15,123 nt of DNA from an archaeon (GTDB lineage: Archaea > Thermoproteota > Nitrososphaeria > Nitrososphaerales > JACAEJ01). The stretch spans positions 1 through 15,123 of the forward strand of contig JACGUK010000029.1 of NCBI GenBank assembly GCA_024256265.1, written 5' to 3'. Position 1 is the stretch's first letter, and each line of letters starts with the position of its first letter. Position numbers and translations under genes: made by a program. The notes under the pieces are model-generated. The model was not told where the DNA came from. It made no database searches and was given only the letters and a program-made list of their open reading frames with translations. Below, one piece after another: positions 7,485 through 15,123 of this stretch.

Positions 7485-8552
7485 ATGAAGCATGAAGAAG
7501 TCAATTACTTCAAAAGGTTCAAAAGATGGAAGATGATCATAATCTTCCTCATTTTTGCTTTAGCATTCGCTATATCATTATCTGTAGCAGTAGGTCAGAT
7601 GCAAATCTCATTATCAAACACTTGGGAGATAATAATCAAAAATATACCTTTTCTTGGTGATTTTGTTAATAATGGATTTTCTAAGACTGAAGAAGTTATC
7701 ATAATGAGTGTTAGGTTGCCTCGAGCAATTGCAGCTGTGATAGTTGGTGCAGCCCTTGCAGTTGCAGGAGTTGTTCTTCAAGGATTGTTTAGGAACCCTA
7801 TGGCTGATCCCTATTTGTTAGGAATTTCTTCTGGAGCTGCCTTAGGCGCTGCTGTTGCAATAGGTTTTGGTATTAGAATTAGTTTAGCAGGTATATTCGA
7901 TTCCATACAATTAATGGCTTTTGCTGGTGCTTTGATCACTGTCTTTGCCGTATATAATATTGCAAAAAAAGGTCCGAAGGTTCCTATGTTAACAGTATTG
8001 CTTGCTGGTATCGCTGTGACCAGCTTTTTATCAGCCATGATTTCAGTTATAATGATAACTTTAGGAGAGTCGTTACATTCTTTAATCTTTTGGCTATTTG
8101 GCACTCTTAATGGGATTAAGTGGAGTGATGTAATGGTATCTCTACCCCTTGTGATGATAGGCTTGTTCGTGATAATGATATTCTCCAGACAGCTTAACAT
8201 AATGTTATTGGGCGAAGATGAAGCACAGCGACTTGGTGTAGATACTGAAAGGCTAAAAAAGATTATGCTCATCTTTGCAACTTTAATAACTGCTACTGTA
8301 GTGTCTATCAGTGGGATAATAGGGTTCATTGGATTGGTGGTTCCTCACATAACGAGAAATCTAGTTGGACCAGATCATCGTATACTGATGCCAGCTTCGG
8401 CTTTAGCAGGAGCGATAATCGTAGTTTTGTGCGATATGATGGCTCGCATTGCCATACAGCCAGCTGAAGCCCCTGTTGGAGTATTAACCGCATTCTTTGG
8501 CGCCCCTTTCTTTCTCTATCTTCTACGTAAAAAGAAGGGTATGGGAGTGTGA
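7485..8552 (+). CDS. btuC: Cobalamin ABC transporter permease (FecCD family)
   Basis: Membrane channel of the corrinoid importer. About 355 residues, mostly hydrophobic, with roughly ten membrane helices after a basic N-terminus (YFKRFKRWK). FecCD signatures are RLPRAIAAVIVGAALAVAG, NPMADPYLLGISSGAALGA, GEDEAQRLGVD and, near the end, GFIGLVVPHITRNLVGPDH; the GEDEAQRLG loop is the usual ATPase-coupling region. The start ATG 7485 follows GGTTGAT at 7471-7477. A TTG at 7473 in the same frame would add four residues. It begins 17 bases after btuF and ends 4 bases before btuD. Confidence 0.93.
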   Translation: MKHEEVNYFKRFKRWKMIIIFLIFALAFAISLSVAVGQMQISLSNTWEIIIKNIPFLGDFVNNGFSKTEEVIIMSVRLPRAIAAVIVGAALAVAGVVLQGLFRNPMADPYLLGISSGAALGAAVAIGFGIRISLAGIFDSIQLMAFAGALITVFAVYNIAKKGPKVPMLTVLLAGIAVTSFLSAMISVIMITLGESLHSLIFWLFGTLNGIKWSDVMVSLPLVMIGLFVIMIFSRQLNIMLLGEDEAQRLGVDTERLKKIMLIFATLITATVVSISGIIGFIGLVVPHITRNLVGPDHRILMPASALAGAIIVVLCDMMARIAIQPAEAPVGVLTAFFGAPFFLYLLRKKKGMGV

Positions 8553-8556
8553 TAAT

Positions 8557-9843
8557 TTGGTTAGATTAAAGATAAATGGAATAGATTGCTTCTATGGTTC
8601 AATCAAAGTTTTAGAGAATATAGCCTTCTCAGTGGAAGGAGGAGAAATTGTTGGCATATTAGGTCCGAATGGCTCTGGCAAGACGACTTTACTGAAGTCT
8701 ATCAGCAGAATATTAAAGCCAAAGGTTGGAACTGTTCTTTTAGACGATGTCGACATTTATGTTATGAAAGCGATCGATCTTGCAAAGAATTTGGCAGTCG
8801 TGCCTCAAGATACTAACGTAACTTTTGATTTTACTGCTTTGGACCTTGTTCTCATGGGAAGAAACCCATACATAGGACTTCTTGAGAGAGAAACCGAAAA
8901 GGACCTAGCCATTGCAAAAAAGGCTATGGAGCTGACGAATATATGGCATCTGGTTGATAGGAAGGTAAGCGAGTTGAGTGGTGGAGAGAGACAACGTGTT
9001 GTAATAGCACGTGCATTAGCTCAAGAACCAAGAGTGCTACTTCTAGATGAGCCAACAAGTCATTTAGACATAAACTATCAGATAGAGATAATGGACCTCT
9101 TGAAAGAGCTTTGCAAGGAGAGAAAGCTAATAATCTTGGCTGTTTTTCACGATTTTAACTTAGCTGCAAGATACTGTGATTCTGCCATTTTATTGAACGA
9201 AGGAAGGATAGTCTTCATAGGGCCTATAGATACTGTTTTAACTGATGAGAATATCGAAAAGGTCTTTCATATAAATGCGATTGTAAAGAGGCATCCTATA
9301 ACCAACTCACTCTATGTTGTACCATTATGCACCTCTGAGCTTAAGAGTGTTCAACCAAGAGCCCTAAAAGTCCATATGATATCTGGTGGTGGCACAGGAG
9401 CTTCTTTGATGAGGATATTACTAGAGCATGGATATAAAATAAGTGCAGGAGTTCTTAACGTATTAGATACAGATTATGAAGTAGCTTGCACTCTAGGCAT
9501 ACCTGTCGTAAGTGACGCCCCTTTCTCTTCAATAACAGAGGAAGCTCACAAGGCTAATTTAAACAAGATAGTTAATGCAAACGTGGTAATATTGAGTGAT
9601 GCTCCATTCGGTCGTGGCAATCTTAAGAACCTTGGAGCTGCTATGATGGCTTTGGAGAAAGGAATTACAACTATAGTAGTTGAGGAAAAACCCATTCAAG
9701 AAAGGGACTTCACAGGAGGATATGCTCAAGCCTCGTATATGGAGTTGAGAAGAAGGGGCGCAATATTTGTCGAAAGTTATGATCAAATCTTACCTATTCT
9801 TGAGGAATTGGAAGATAAACAAGAAATCGTGCGTAAAGTCTAA
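8557..9843 (+). CDS. btuD: Cobalamin ABC transporter ATPase with extra C-terminal domain
   Basis: Drives corrinoid import with BtuC and BtuF. From TTG 8557 it has 428 residues; GTGTGAT lies just upstream, and the longer frame back to 8497 overlaps btuC. The ATPase half has Walker A GPNGSGKTT (36-44), Q-loop VVPQDT, signature LSGGE (140-144), Walker B LLLDEPTSHLD (Asp164, Glu165) and the switch His198 in VFHDFN. A further domain of about 160 residues (roughly 265-428) follows, with a Gly-rich HMISGGGTGASLMRILLEHG, a LGIPVVSDAPF segment and NVVILSDAPFGRGN. Its pattern of hydrophobic strands and Gly loops suggests a Rossmann-like fold. From memory, some archaeal BtuD proteins (for example halophilic, about 400 residues) are also longer than bacterial BtuD. 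The function of this part is not known to me. Confidence 0.92.
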   Translation: MVRLKINGIDCFYGSIKVLENIAFSVEGGEIVGILGPNGSGKTTLLKSISRILKPKVGTVLLDDVDIYVMKAIDLAKNLAVVPQDTNVTFDFTALDLVLMGRNPYIGLLERETEKDLAIAKKAMELTNIWHLVDRKVSELSGGERQRVVIARALAQEPRVLLLDEPTSHLDINYQIEIMDLLKELCKERKLIILAVFHDFNLAARYCDSAILLNEGRIVFIGPIDTVLTDENIEKVFHINAIVKRHPITNSLYVVPLCTSELKSVQPRALKVHMISGGGTGASLMRILLEHGYKISAGVLNVLDTDYEVACTLGIPVVSDAPFSSITEEAHKANLNKIVNANVVILSDAPFGRGNLKNLGAAMMALEKGITTIVVEEKPIQERDFTGGYAQASYMELRRRGAIFVESYDQILPILEELEDKQEIVRKV

Positions 9844-9893
9844 GCGGGCGAGAAATAATGAAAAACCTCACGATAATCTTTAAGCCTCCTATA

Positions 9894-9899
9894 GGTGAT
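9894..9899 (+). promoter_or_regulatory. Ribosome binding site of cobD; short gap before the cobD operon
   Basis: GGTGAT lies 8 bases before the ATG at 9908. The 64-base gap (9844-9907) also holds A/T-rich tracts, GAAATAAT (9851-9858) and TCTTTAAGC (9877-9885), that could serve as a TATA box. No strong inverted repeat or terminator is seen, so cobD may be read through from btuD or from its own weak promoter. Confidence 0.5.
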
Positions 9900-9907
9900 A
9901 AATTCTT

Positions 9908-11023
9908 ATGAAGATCTCTCATCTAGCCAAAGAACACATTAGGAGTTTAAAGCCATGTATACATGGTGGTGAAGTCTGGCAATTAGAATATAATCAGAAA
10001 AAAGTCTTGGATTTTAGTGCTAATGTTAATCCATTAGGTCCATCCCCTAAAGCAATAAATGCCATCAGGGAAAGCTTTTGGAAGATTCCTTTCTACCCAG
10101 ATTCTAACTGCACATCTGTTAAAGAAGCCATATCTGAATACATTGGCATTATAAGCCCTGAGAACTTGATCATTGGAAATGGTTCAACTGAGATCATCCA
10201 CCTTTTTGCAGAGGTATTCATAAAAGACAAAGATAGAGTGCTAATCCCAGCGCCAACTTTTGGTGAGTATGGGATGGCTGTGCTCAAAGCTAATGGTAAA
10301 ACTGAGCATTTACCTTTAACTTATGATTTTAAAATTGATGCTAATGAGTTCATCAAAAGAATAGAAGGTGTGAAAATCGCTTTTCTATGCAACCCAAACA
10401 ATCCGACTGGCTTGCTTATACCATTCGAGGATTTAATTAACATAGTTGATAAAGCAGAAAAGGAGAATACATTAATATTCATAGACGAAGATTTCATGGA
10501 TTTTGCTCCTAAAGAAAAGCGTTCATCCCTTGTAAGAGAGATCAATTCTTATAAAAACTTGTTCATCCTCAAATCCTTCACAAAGTTCTTTGGATTAACG
10601 GGTCTTAGAATAGGCTATGGCATAAGCAATAGAGAAGTTATAGAAATCATGTCAAAAGCGAAGATACCTTGGAATGTTAATTGCTTAGCTGAAGCTGCAG
10701 CCATAGCAGCCTTAGAGGATTTAGAATTCTCAGAGAAGACCTACAGATTGATAGAAGAAGAGAGAGATTTTTTAATCGATGAGCTAAGCCAAATAGAGGG
10801 TTTTGATATAATACCTTCTGATGCTAACTTCTTTCTGATAAACATAAAGAAGACTGGCTTAAAGGCAAAAGAGCTCAAGAATAAATTATTGAATTTTGGT
10901 ATATTGATTCGAGATTGTGATTCTTTCAAAGGGCTTGATGAATATTACATTAGAGTTGCCATAAGGACAAGAGAGGAAAATGAGTATTTGATGGTAGCAT
11001 TAAAGAAAGTGATAAATTCATGA
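9908..11023 (+). CDS. cobD: L-threonine-O-3-phosphate decarboxylase
   Basis: PLP enzyme that decarboxylates L-threonine phosphate to (R)-1-amino-2-propanol O-2-phosphate, the linker CbiB joins to the corrin ring. 371 residues, usual for the family. Landmarks are CIHGGEVW near the N-terminus, then LDFSANVNPLGPSP, GNGSTEIIHLFAE, NPNNPTGLL, the DED acidic site in FIDEDFMDF, and the PLP lysine in KSFTKFFGLTGLRIGYG (Lys226). The fold is shared with histidinol-phosphate aminotransferase HisC. The N-terminal HGG segment and the cbi/cob neighbours favour CobD. It overlaps cbiP by 4 bases (ATGA), so the two are co-translated. Confidence 0.9.
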   Translation: MKISHLAKEHIRSLKPCIHGGEVWQLEYNQKKVLDFSANVNPLGPSPKAINAIRESFWKIPFYPDSNCTSVKEAISEYIGIISPENLIIGNGSTEIIHLFAEVFIKDKDRVLIPAPTFGEYGMAVLKANGKTEHLPLTYDFKIDANEFIKRIEGVKIAFLCNPNNPTGLLIPFEDLINIVDKAEKENTLIFIDEDFMDFAPKEKRSSLVREINSYKNLFILKSFTKFFGLTGLRIGYGISNREVIEIMSKAKIPWNVNCLAEAAAIAALEDLEFSEKTYRLIEEERDFLIDELSQIEGFDIIPSDANFFLINIKKTGLKAKELKNKLLNFGILIRDCDSFKGLDEYYIRVAIRTREENEYLMVALKKVINS

Positions 11024-12588
11024 ATAATAATATAAAATCAAAAAAGTCTAAAGCCTTAATGGTTCAAGGCACATCGTCCTATTGTGGCAAGACCCTCTTT
11101 GTAGCTACTTTTTGTAAAATCTTTAAGGATGCTGGATATAGAGTTGCTCCCTTCAAAGCTCAGAATATGTCATTAAACTCATTCGTTACTGAAAATGGTG
11201 AAGAAATAGCTCGTGCTCAAGCCCTTCAAGCCTTCGCTTGTGGTATAGAGCCTACGGCAGACATGAACCCAGTCCTTCTTAAACCAAAGGGAGACATGAC
11301 CTCTCAGATAGTTCTTCATGGCAAGCCTTACAAGGATATAAGCGCAGGAGATTACTATTCAGAATTTGCTCTAAAGGAAGGGATAAAGAGCGTAAAATTA
11401 TCTTTAACAAGGCTCATGGCTGATTATGATATAATTTTTATTGAAGGGGCAGGTAGCCCAGCAGAAATAAACCTTTACGAATCAGATATAGCGAATATGC
11501 GCATAGCTGAATTGACCAATGCTCCTGTCCTTCTTGTTGTGGATATAGATAGGGGAGGCGCTTTTGCAAGCTTAGTAGGAACTTTAGAGCTTCTCAAACC
11601 TGAGCATAAAGAGCTTGTTAAGGGCTTCATAATAAACAAGTTCAGGGGTCAGTCTATACTATTAGAGCCAGGGTTGAAGAGATTAGAGCAGATAACTGGT
11701 AAGCCTGTTTTAGGCATCGTACCTTACATTCAAGACCTTATGCTACCTGATGAAGATTCTATGTCCCTTGAGAGAGATTTCCAGAGAGATGAGGAAAAAG
11801 CTACTATAGCAATAATAAGGCTTCCAAGAATTTCTAACTTCACAGACTTTGACCCTTTAGAGGCAGAGGCATCGGTCAATGTTAACTATGTTAGATCAGT
11901 AAAAGAGATTGGCATGCCAGATGCTGTAATTATACCTGGCACTAAGAATACCATTCAGGATTTATTATGGCTGAAAGAGAAAGGACTGGCAAGAGAGATA
12001 ATTCGATTGGCAAAGCTAGGAATTCCTATCTTTGGCATTTGTGGAGGTTACCAGATCATTGGGAAGAGAATAATAGATAGAAAGGGTATCGAAGGGGGTT
12101 CACCAGGAGAATATGAAGGGCTAGGACTTCTTGATGTAGTAACCGAATTCTCTGAATACGATAAAGTGACGAAAAGAGTTACTGCTCAGATAGTTGTAAA
12201 TGGTCAGATACTAAATTCAGGCATGGGAAAGACCATCTTAGGATATGAAATTCATATGGGAAAGACTTCTCTAGGCAAAGATGCTAGACCAGCCTTTAGG
12301 ATAATCAAGCGTGGAGATAAGCGAGTCAATGATTTTGATGGTGCAATAGATAACAACGGATTGATCTTAGGGACATACATTCACGGTATTTTTGATAGAC
12401 TTCCTATGAGAAGATGCTTGATTGATTTTCTGACGAAGAGTAAGGGGATAAAGTCTAAGAATAGAGCGATAAGAGATATAAGAGTAGAGTGGGAGAAGAG
12501 CTTAAGGCAATTTGCTGATATTGTAAAGACTAGCCTTGACATGAATAGAATCTGTGAAATCATAGGTATTCCTCCCATTAAAGGCTGA
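11020..12588 (+). CDS. cbiP: Cobyric acid synthase (glutamine-hydrolysing)
   Basis: Amidates side chains b, d, e and g of adenosylcobyrinic acid a,c-diamide, using ATP and glutamine. 522 residues. The N-terminal synthetase half has a P-loop-like QGTSSYCGKT (16-25), then APFKAQNMSLNSFVT, ARAQALQAFA and MNPVLLKPKGD, all characteristic of CobQ/CbiP. The C-terminal glutamine amidotransferase half has the nucleophile Cys341 in FGICGGYQIIG and His455 in GTYIHGIF. Its start ATG lies in the cobD stop and follows AAGTGAT at 11007-11013. In a salvage setting it may complete partly amidated corrinoids. It is followed after 6 bases by cbiB. Confidence 0.95.
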   Translation: MNNNIKSKKSKALMVQGTSSYCGKTLFVATFCKIFKDAGYRVAPFKAQNMSLNSFVTENGEEIARAQALQAFACGIEPTADMNPVLLKPKGDMTSQIVLHGKPYKDISAGDYYSEFALKEGIKSVKLSLTRLMADYDIIFIEGAGSPAEINLYESDIANMRIAELTNAPVLLVVDIDRGGAFASLVGTLELLKPEHKELVKGFIINKFRGQSILLEPGLKRLEQITGKPVLGIVPYIQDLMLPDEDSMSLERDFQRDEEKATIAIIRLPRISNFTDFDPLEAEASVNVNYVRSVKEIGMPDAVIIPGTKNTIQDLLWLKEKGLAREIIRLAKLGIPIFGICGGYQIIGKRIIDRKGIEGGSPGEYEGLGLLDVVTEFSEYDKVTKRVTAQIVVNGQILNSGMGKTILGYEIHMGKTSLGKDARPAFRIIKRGDKRVNDFDGAIDNNGLILGTYIHGIFDRLPMRRCLIDFLTKSKGIKSKNRAIRDIRVEWEKSLRQFADIVKTSLDMNRICEIIGIPPIKG

Positions 12589-12594
12589 AAGGAT

Positions 12595-13605
12595 TTGCTA
12601 CAGAATCTGCCTTTCATAATAGAATCGATGCTCATTCTACTTTTAGCACTGATTTTAGATTTAATTTTTGGTGAACCGCCAGAAAAGATTCATCCAACGG
12701 TATGGATGGGTAAAACCATCGAATTTTTGAAGCCGAGATTTAGAGGCAGTAATCCTAAAGTTGAGAAGATAAAAGGGATAATGCTTGGCTTGACTGTCAT
12801 CGTCATCTTTGCCCTGATAGTTTACATCACTCTAAGCCTTTTAAGAGAATATCTAATCCTAATGATTTACATCATATTTGCAAGTGCTCTATTAAAGACT
12901 ACTTTTTCTATAAATTGCATGAATAAGCTATCTAGACCCATAGGTAAAGCCATTAAAGAAGGAAAGATAGAGGATGCAAAGACCATTAAAGAAGGAAAGA
13001 TAGAGGATGCAAAGAATATGTTAAGGAGGATTGTAAGAAGAGACCCTACAAAATTTGATGATCAAAAAATCATATCAGCAACTGTTGAGTGTGTAGCTGA
13101 AAGTACTGTCGATGGTATAACTTCCCCTCTCTTCTATTACAGCGTTTTAGGATTGCCATTGGCTATAGCCTATAGGGCAATAAACACTTTAGACTCTATG
13201 GTAGGTTACAAGGATAAGGAGCATGTAAACATGGGATGGTTTTCAGCAAGAATGGATAGCTTGGCTAATTATATACCAGCCCGAATTACATCTATTTTGA
13301 TGGTATTATCTGCATGGTTACTGCATGAAGATTGGAGAAGATCATGGGAGATATTAAAGAGAGATAGAAAAAAGACTGAAAGCCCAAACGCAGGCTGGAC
13401 TATGTCAGCAATAGCAGGAGCGTTTAATGCTCAATTAGAGAAGCCTGGCTTTTACATTCTAGGAGACCCTATAAACTCTTTAAATCCTGATCACATACCA
13501 AGGGCTATAAGGATAATGAAGCTAACAACTTTTCTATTTATCATGATCATAGTTTTACCTATGGTTGTAACAATGGTAGGGTTTTTAGGAGTGGTTTTGC
13601 CATGA
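12595..13605 (+). CDS. cbiB: Adenosylcobinamide-phosphate synthase
   Basis: Membrane enzyme joining adenosylcobyric acid to aminopropanol phosphate. 336 residues from TTG 12595, with AAAGGA close upstream. An in-frame ATG at 12628 begins exactly where many homologues do (MLILLLALILDLIFGEPPEK), so that start is also possible. Family motifs are FGEPPEKIHPTVWMG, IVRRDPTKF, ECVAESTVDGITSPLFYY and INTLDSMVGYK, then MDSLANYIPARIT. The second of these usually has AEN where this protein has AES. Residues 119-140 hold an exact 11-residue duplication (see the repeat at 12950). Several hydrophobic helices flank the loops. It overlaps cbiS by 4 bases. Confidence 0.93.
   Translation: MLQNLPFIIESMLILLLALILDLIFGEPPEKIHPTVWMGKTIEFLKPRFRGSNPKVEKIKGIMLGLTVIVIFALIVYITLSLLREYLILMIYIIFASALLKTTFSINCMNKLSRPIGKAIKEGKIEDAKTIKEGKIEDAKNMLRRIVRRDPTKFDDQKIISATVECVAESTVDGITSPLFYYSVLGLPLAIAYRAINTLDSMVGYKDKEHVNMGWFSARMDSLANYIPARITSILMVLSAWLLHEDWRRSWEILKRDRKKTESPNAGWTMSAIAGAFNAQLEKPGFYILGDPINSLNPDHIPRAIRIMKLTTFLFIMIIVLPMVVTMVGFLGVVLP
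12950..13015 (+). repeat. Perfect 33-bp tandem duplication inside cbiB
   Basis: Bases 12950-12982 are repeated without a mismatch at 12983-13015. The repeat keeps the frame and doubles IKEGKIEDAK in the soluble loop before IVRRDP, where homologues have one copy. Identity at silent positions points to a very recent event. Confidence 0.95.
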
Positions 13606-14726
13606 ATATAGATCCAAAGATAAGAGGAGTAAAATGTGAGATTCAGAAAGATACTTTGATAGTAAGATTCGATGAACCTATGAAAGTTTTAAGCTCAGCA
13701 GTACTAAATGGTGGTTTATGTAAAGCAAGGGCGATAATAAATCATCATGTGCCAAAAAGCTTTGATCATCGTGATCCTGAGGGCGTATTAAGAAATTTAG
13801 CCAAAGGTCTAGGATTGACGGATGATACTGTAGGATTTATGACTGCTGTTGAAATTCATAATTTAGCCATAAGAGTTGAGAAAGCTAAAGAATTGACTGT
13901 TAGTGCCCTAGTTACAGCAGGCTTATCCTATCCAGCCACAGCAGGTGATGATATAACTCGAACTGATAAAGTAAGCACTATCAACATAATACTTCTTATC
14001 GATGGGAATCTGACAGAGGGTTGTATGATCAACTGCATACAAACTGCCATAGAGGCAAAGACTGTTGCTTTAAGAGAATTGGACATTAGAAGTCGTTTTT
14101 CGAATAGTGTAGCAAGCGGGTCTACGAGCGATGCAATTGCAGTAGCATGCACAGGGATTGGAGAGCCTATAAAATTTGCTGGTACTGGGACTGAGATAGG
14201 CATAATGATGGGAAAGGCTGTCAAAGAGGCTACGAAAGAGGCTATTCAAAAGCAGGATGGAACTGTATCAAGCAGATCCATTATAGAGAGGTTGAAAGAG
14301 AGAGGCATAACTATTGATGATATGATAGATGCTGGTCTAGAGCTATTCATACCATCTCATGAGATAGAGAATAAAGAAAGAGCATCAGAGCTATTAAAAG
14401 AAGGTTTGATAAGGTCTTTATCAGACTTTAATGTATCAGCTTTGATATTGGCTGCTCTTAGATTACAAGAAGATGGAGAGCTAGGTTTGATATCTAACTT
14501 ACCCAAGGATGAATTTTTGAAAGATCCAATATCTTTGATAGCTGATGAAAACATTGGGATAGCTATAGCGAATTACATATCAGGGACATGGGGCTTTTAC
14601 AACTTCCTTTACTTTGAGAGAAAGAAACCTGGCATAATAAAGAAACTAGGTCCTTTCCTTGACGATGCTATAGGTGGCTTGATAGCTGGCGTTCTATCTG
14701 AAATATACAAAAAGAAAAGTGAATGA
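13602..14726 (+). CDS. cbiS: Bifunctional adenosylcobinamide amidohydrolase / alpha-ribazole phosphatase
   Basis: Fusion of CbiZ (about residues 1-215) and CobZ (about 230-374). The CbiZ half cleaves the amide of adenosylcobinamide to return adenosylcobyric acid to the pathway. It shows MKVLSSAVLNGGL, AIINHHVPK, VGFMTAVEI and SALVTAGLSYPATAGDD. The CobZ half removes phosphate from alpha-ribazole phosphate (or from the product AdoCbl-phosphate). It resembles PgpA phosphatases: ADENIG (Asp315, Glu316), ERKKPG (Lys341, Lys342, Pro343) and FLDDAIGGLIAG (Asp354, Asp355). The same fusion was characterised in Methanopyrus kandleri as CbiS. GGAGTGG at 13588-13594 is a good ribosome site. It overlaps the genes on both sides by 4 bases. 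Confidence 0.92.
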   Translation: MNIDPKIRGVKCEIQKDTLIVRFDEPMKVLSSAVLNGGLCKARAIINHHVPKSFDHRDPEGVLRNLAKGLGLTDDTVGFMTAVEIHNLAIRVEKAKELTVSALVTAGLSYPATAGDDITRTDKVSTINIILLIDGNLTEGCMINCIQTAIEAKTVALRELDIRSRFSNSVASGSTSDAIAVACTGIGEPIKFAGTGTEIGIMMGKAVKEATKEAIQKQDGTVSSRSIIERLKERGITIDDMIDAGLELFIPSHEIENKERASELLKEGLIRSLSDFNVSALILAALRLQEDGELGLISNLPKDEFLKDPISLIADENIGIAIANYISGTWGFYNFLYFERKKPGIIKKLGPFLDDAIGGLIAGVLSEIYKKKSE

Positions 14727-15123
14727 TAGTGAAAATTCTTAGAGGGTTGAAGAGCATAATAGCCTTCCTCACTATAATTCCAGTGGGGAAGGATAACTCA
14801 CTTGAAGATATGGGAAATTACATGTCCCTCTTTCCTTTAATTGGCTTACTCATAGGATTACTTAGCGGGATGTTCTCTTGGTCTCTTCTTCATTTAATCC
14901 CAAGCCTAATAGTCGGGGTATTAACCTTGGGCTTTATTCTTCTAATAACTGGTCTCCATCATACAGATGGATTGTTGGACTTTGGCGATGGGATAATGTG
15001 CCAAGGCTCACCAGAGAAGAAGATAGAAGTTATGCATGATAAGCAGACTGGAGCTGGTGGCCTATCCTTTGGGTTGATAATTTTAATGGCAACTGCCTTT
15101 AGCATCTCTTTTTTGACCATCGA
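14723..15123 (+). CDS. cobS: Adenosylcobinamide-GDP ribazoletransferase (cobalamin synthase), 3' end cut by window edge
   Basis: Integral membrane enzyme that joins adenosylcobinamide-GDP to alpha-ribazole (or its phosphate). 133 complete codons are visible. The start ATG at 14723 overlaps the cbiS stop (ATGA). Family features are ILRGLKSIIAFLTIIPVG at the N-terminus, a membrane segment ending in ITGLHHTDGLLDFGDG (the conserved His/Asp motif), and VMHDKQTGAGGLSFG. About half of a typical 230-260 residue CobS is present. CobY, which makes the GDP substrate in archaea, may follow off the right edge. Confidence 0.94.
   Translation, partial: MIVKILRGLKSIIAFLTIIPVGKDNSLEDMGNYMSLFPLIGLLIGLLSGMFSWSLLHLIPSLIVGVLTLGFILLITGLHHTDGLLDFGDGIMCQGSPEKKIEVMHDKQTGAGGLSFGLIILMATAFSISFLTI

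Noticed and set aside
8497..8556. Extension of btuD into btuC
   Set aside because: It overlaps the well conserved end of btuC. The TTG at 8557 has a ribosome site and leads straight into the ATPase fold.

Overview
The window is AT-rich archaeal DNA. Evidence for an archaeon is the repeated GGTGAT-type ribosome binding site, TTG starts, TATA-like boxes in place of bacterial -35/-10 promoters, and gene types typical of archaea: a CbiS fusion, a BtuD with a long C-terminal domain, and an HTH/ATP-cone/NrdD-like protein. The lineage cannot be fixed from this sequence alone. An uncultured Thermoproteota/TACK-type archaeon is a reasonable guess.

Left part, minus strand (1-5352). A class II, adenosylcobalamin-dependent ribonucleotide reductase (nrdJ) runs off the left edge. 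It is interrupted by a 417-residue intein with a LAGLIDADG homing endonuclease, inserted directly before the SGGGTGFSF motif. Upstream in the same orientation is a 697-residue protein that joins a winged-helix DNA-binding domain, an ATP-cone and a body resembling anaerobic reductase NrdD. It keeps the C-terminal zinc ribbon but has no glycyl-radical motif. The 193-bp gap between the two genes holds a TATA-like box inside an inverted repeat, plus further copies of the TTGACY half-site. This makes a nucleotide-sensing regulator of nrdJ a plausible hypothesis.

Middle (5434-6454), plus strand. A radical SAM/SPASM gene is split by a one-base frameshift, probably at a run of five T.

Right part (6517-15123), plus strand. 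A cobalamin uptake operon, btuF-btuC-btuD, has its own TATA-like box, a 17-bp near-palindrome and a GGTGAT site. A tightly packed corrinoid salvage and nucleotide-loop assembly operon follows: cobD, cbiP, cbiB, cbiS and cobS, the last cut by the right edge. In the pathway known for archaea, the uptake genes import corrinoid. The CbiZ half of CbiS trims incomplete corrinoid to adenosylcobyric acid. CbiP supplies amidated cobyric acid, CobD makes aminopropanol phosphate, and CbiB joins the two. CobS attaches alpha-ribazole phosphate, and the CobZ half of CbiS provides the phosphatase step. The product, AdoCbl, is the cofactor of the reductase at the left end, so the window reads as B12 supply beside a major B12 consumer. 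CobY, CobT, the adenosyltransferase and the threonine kinase are not seen here.

No tRNA, rRNA, CRISPR array, insertion sequence or cobalamin riboswitch was found.
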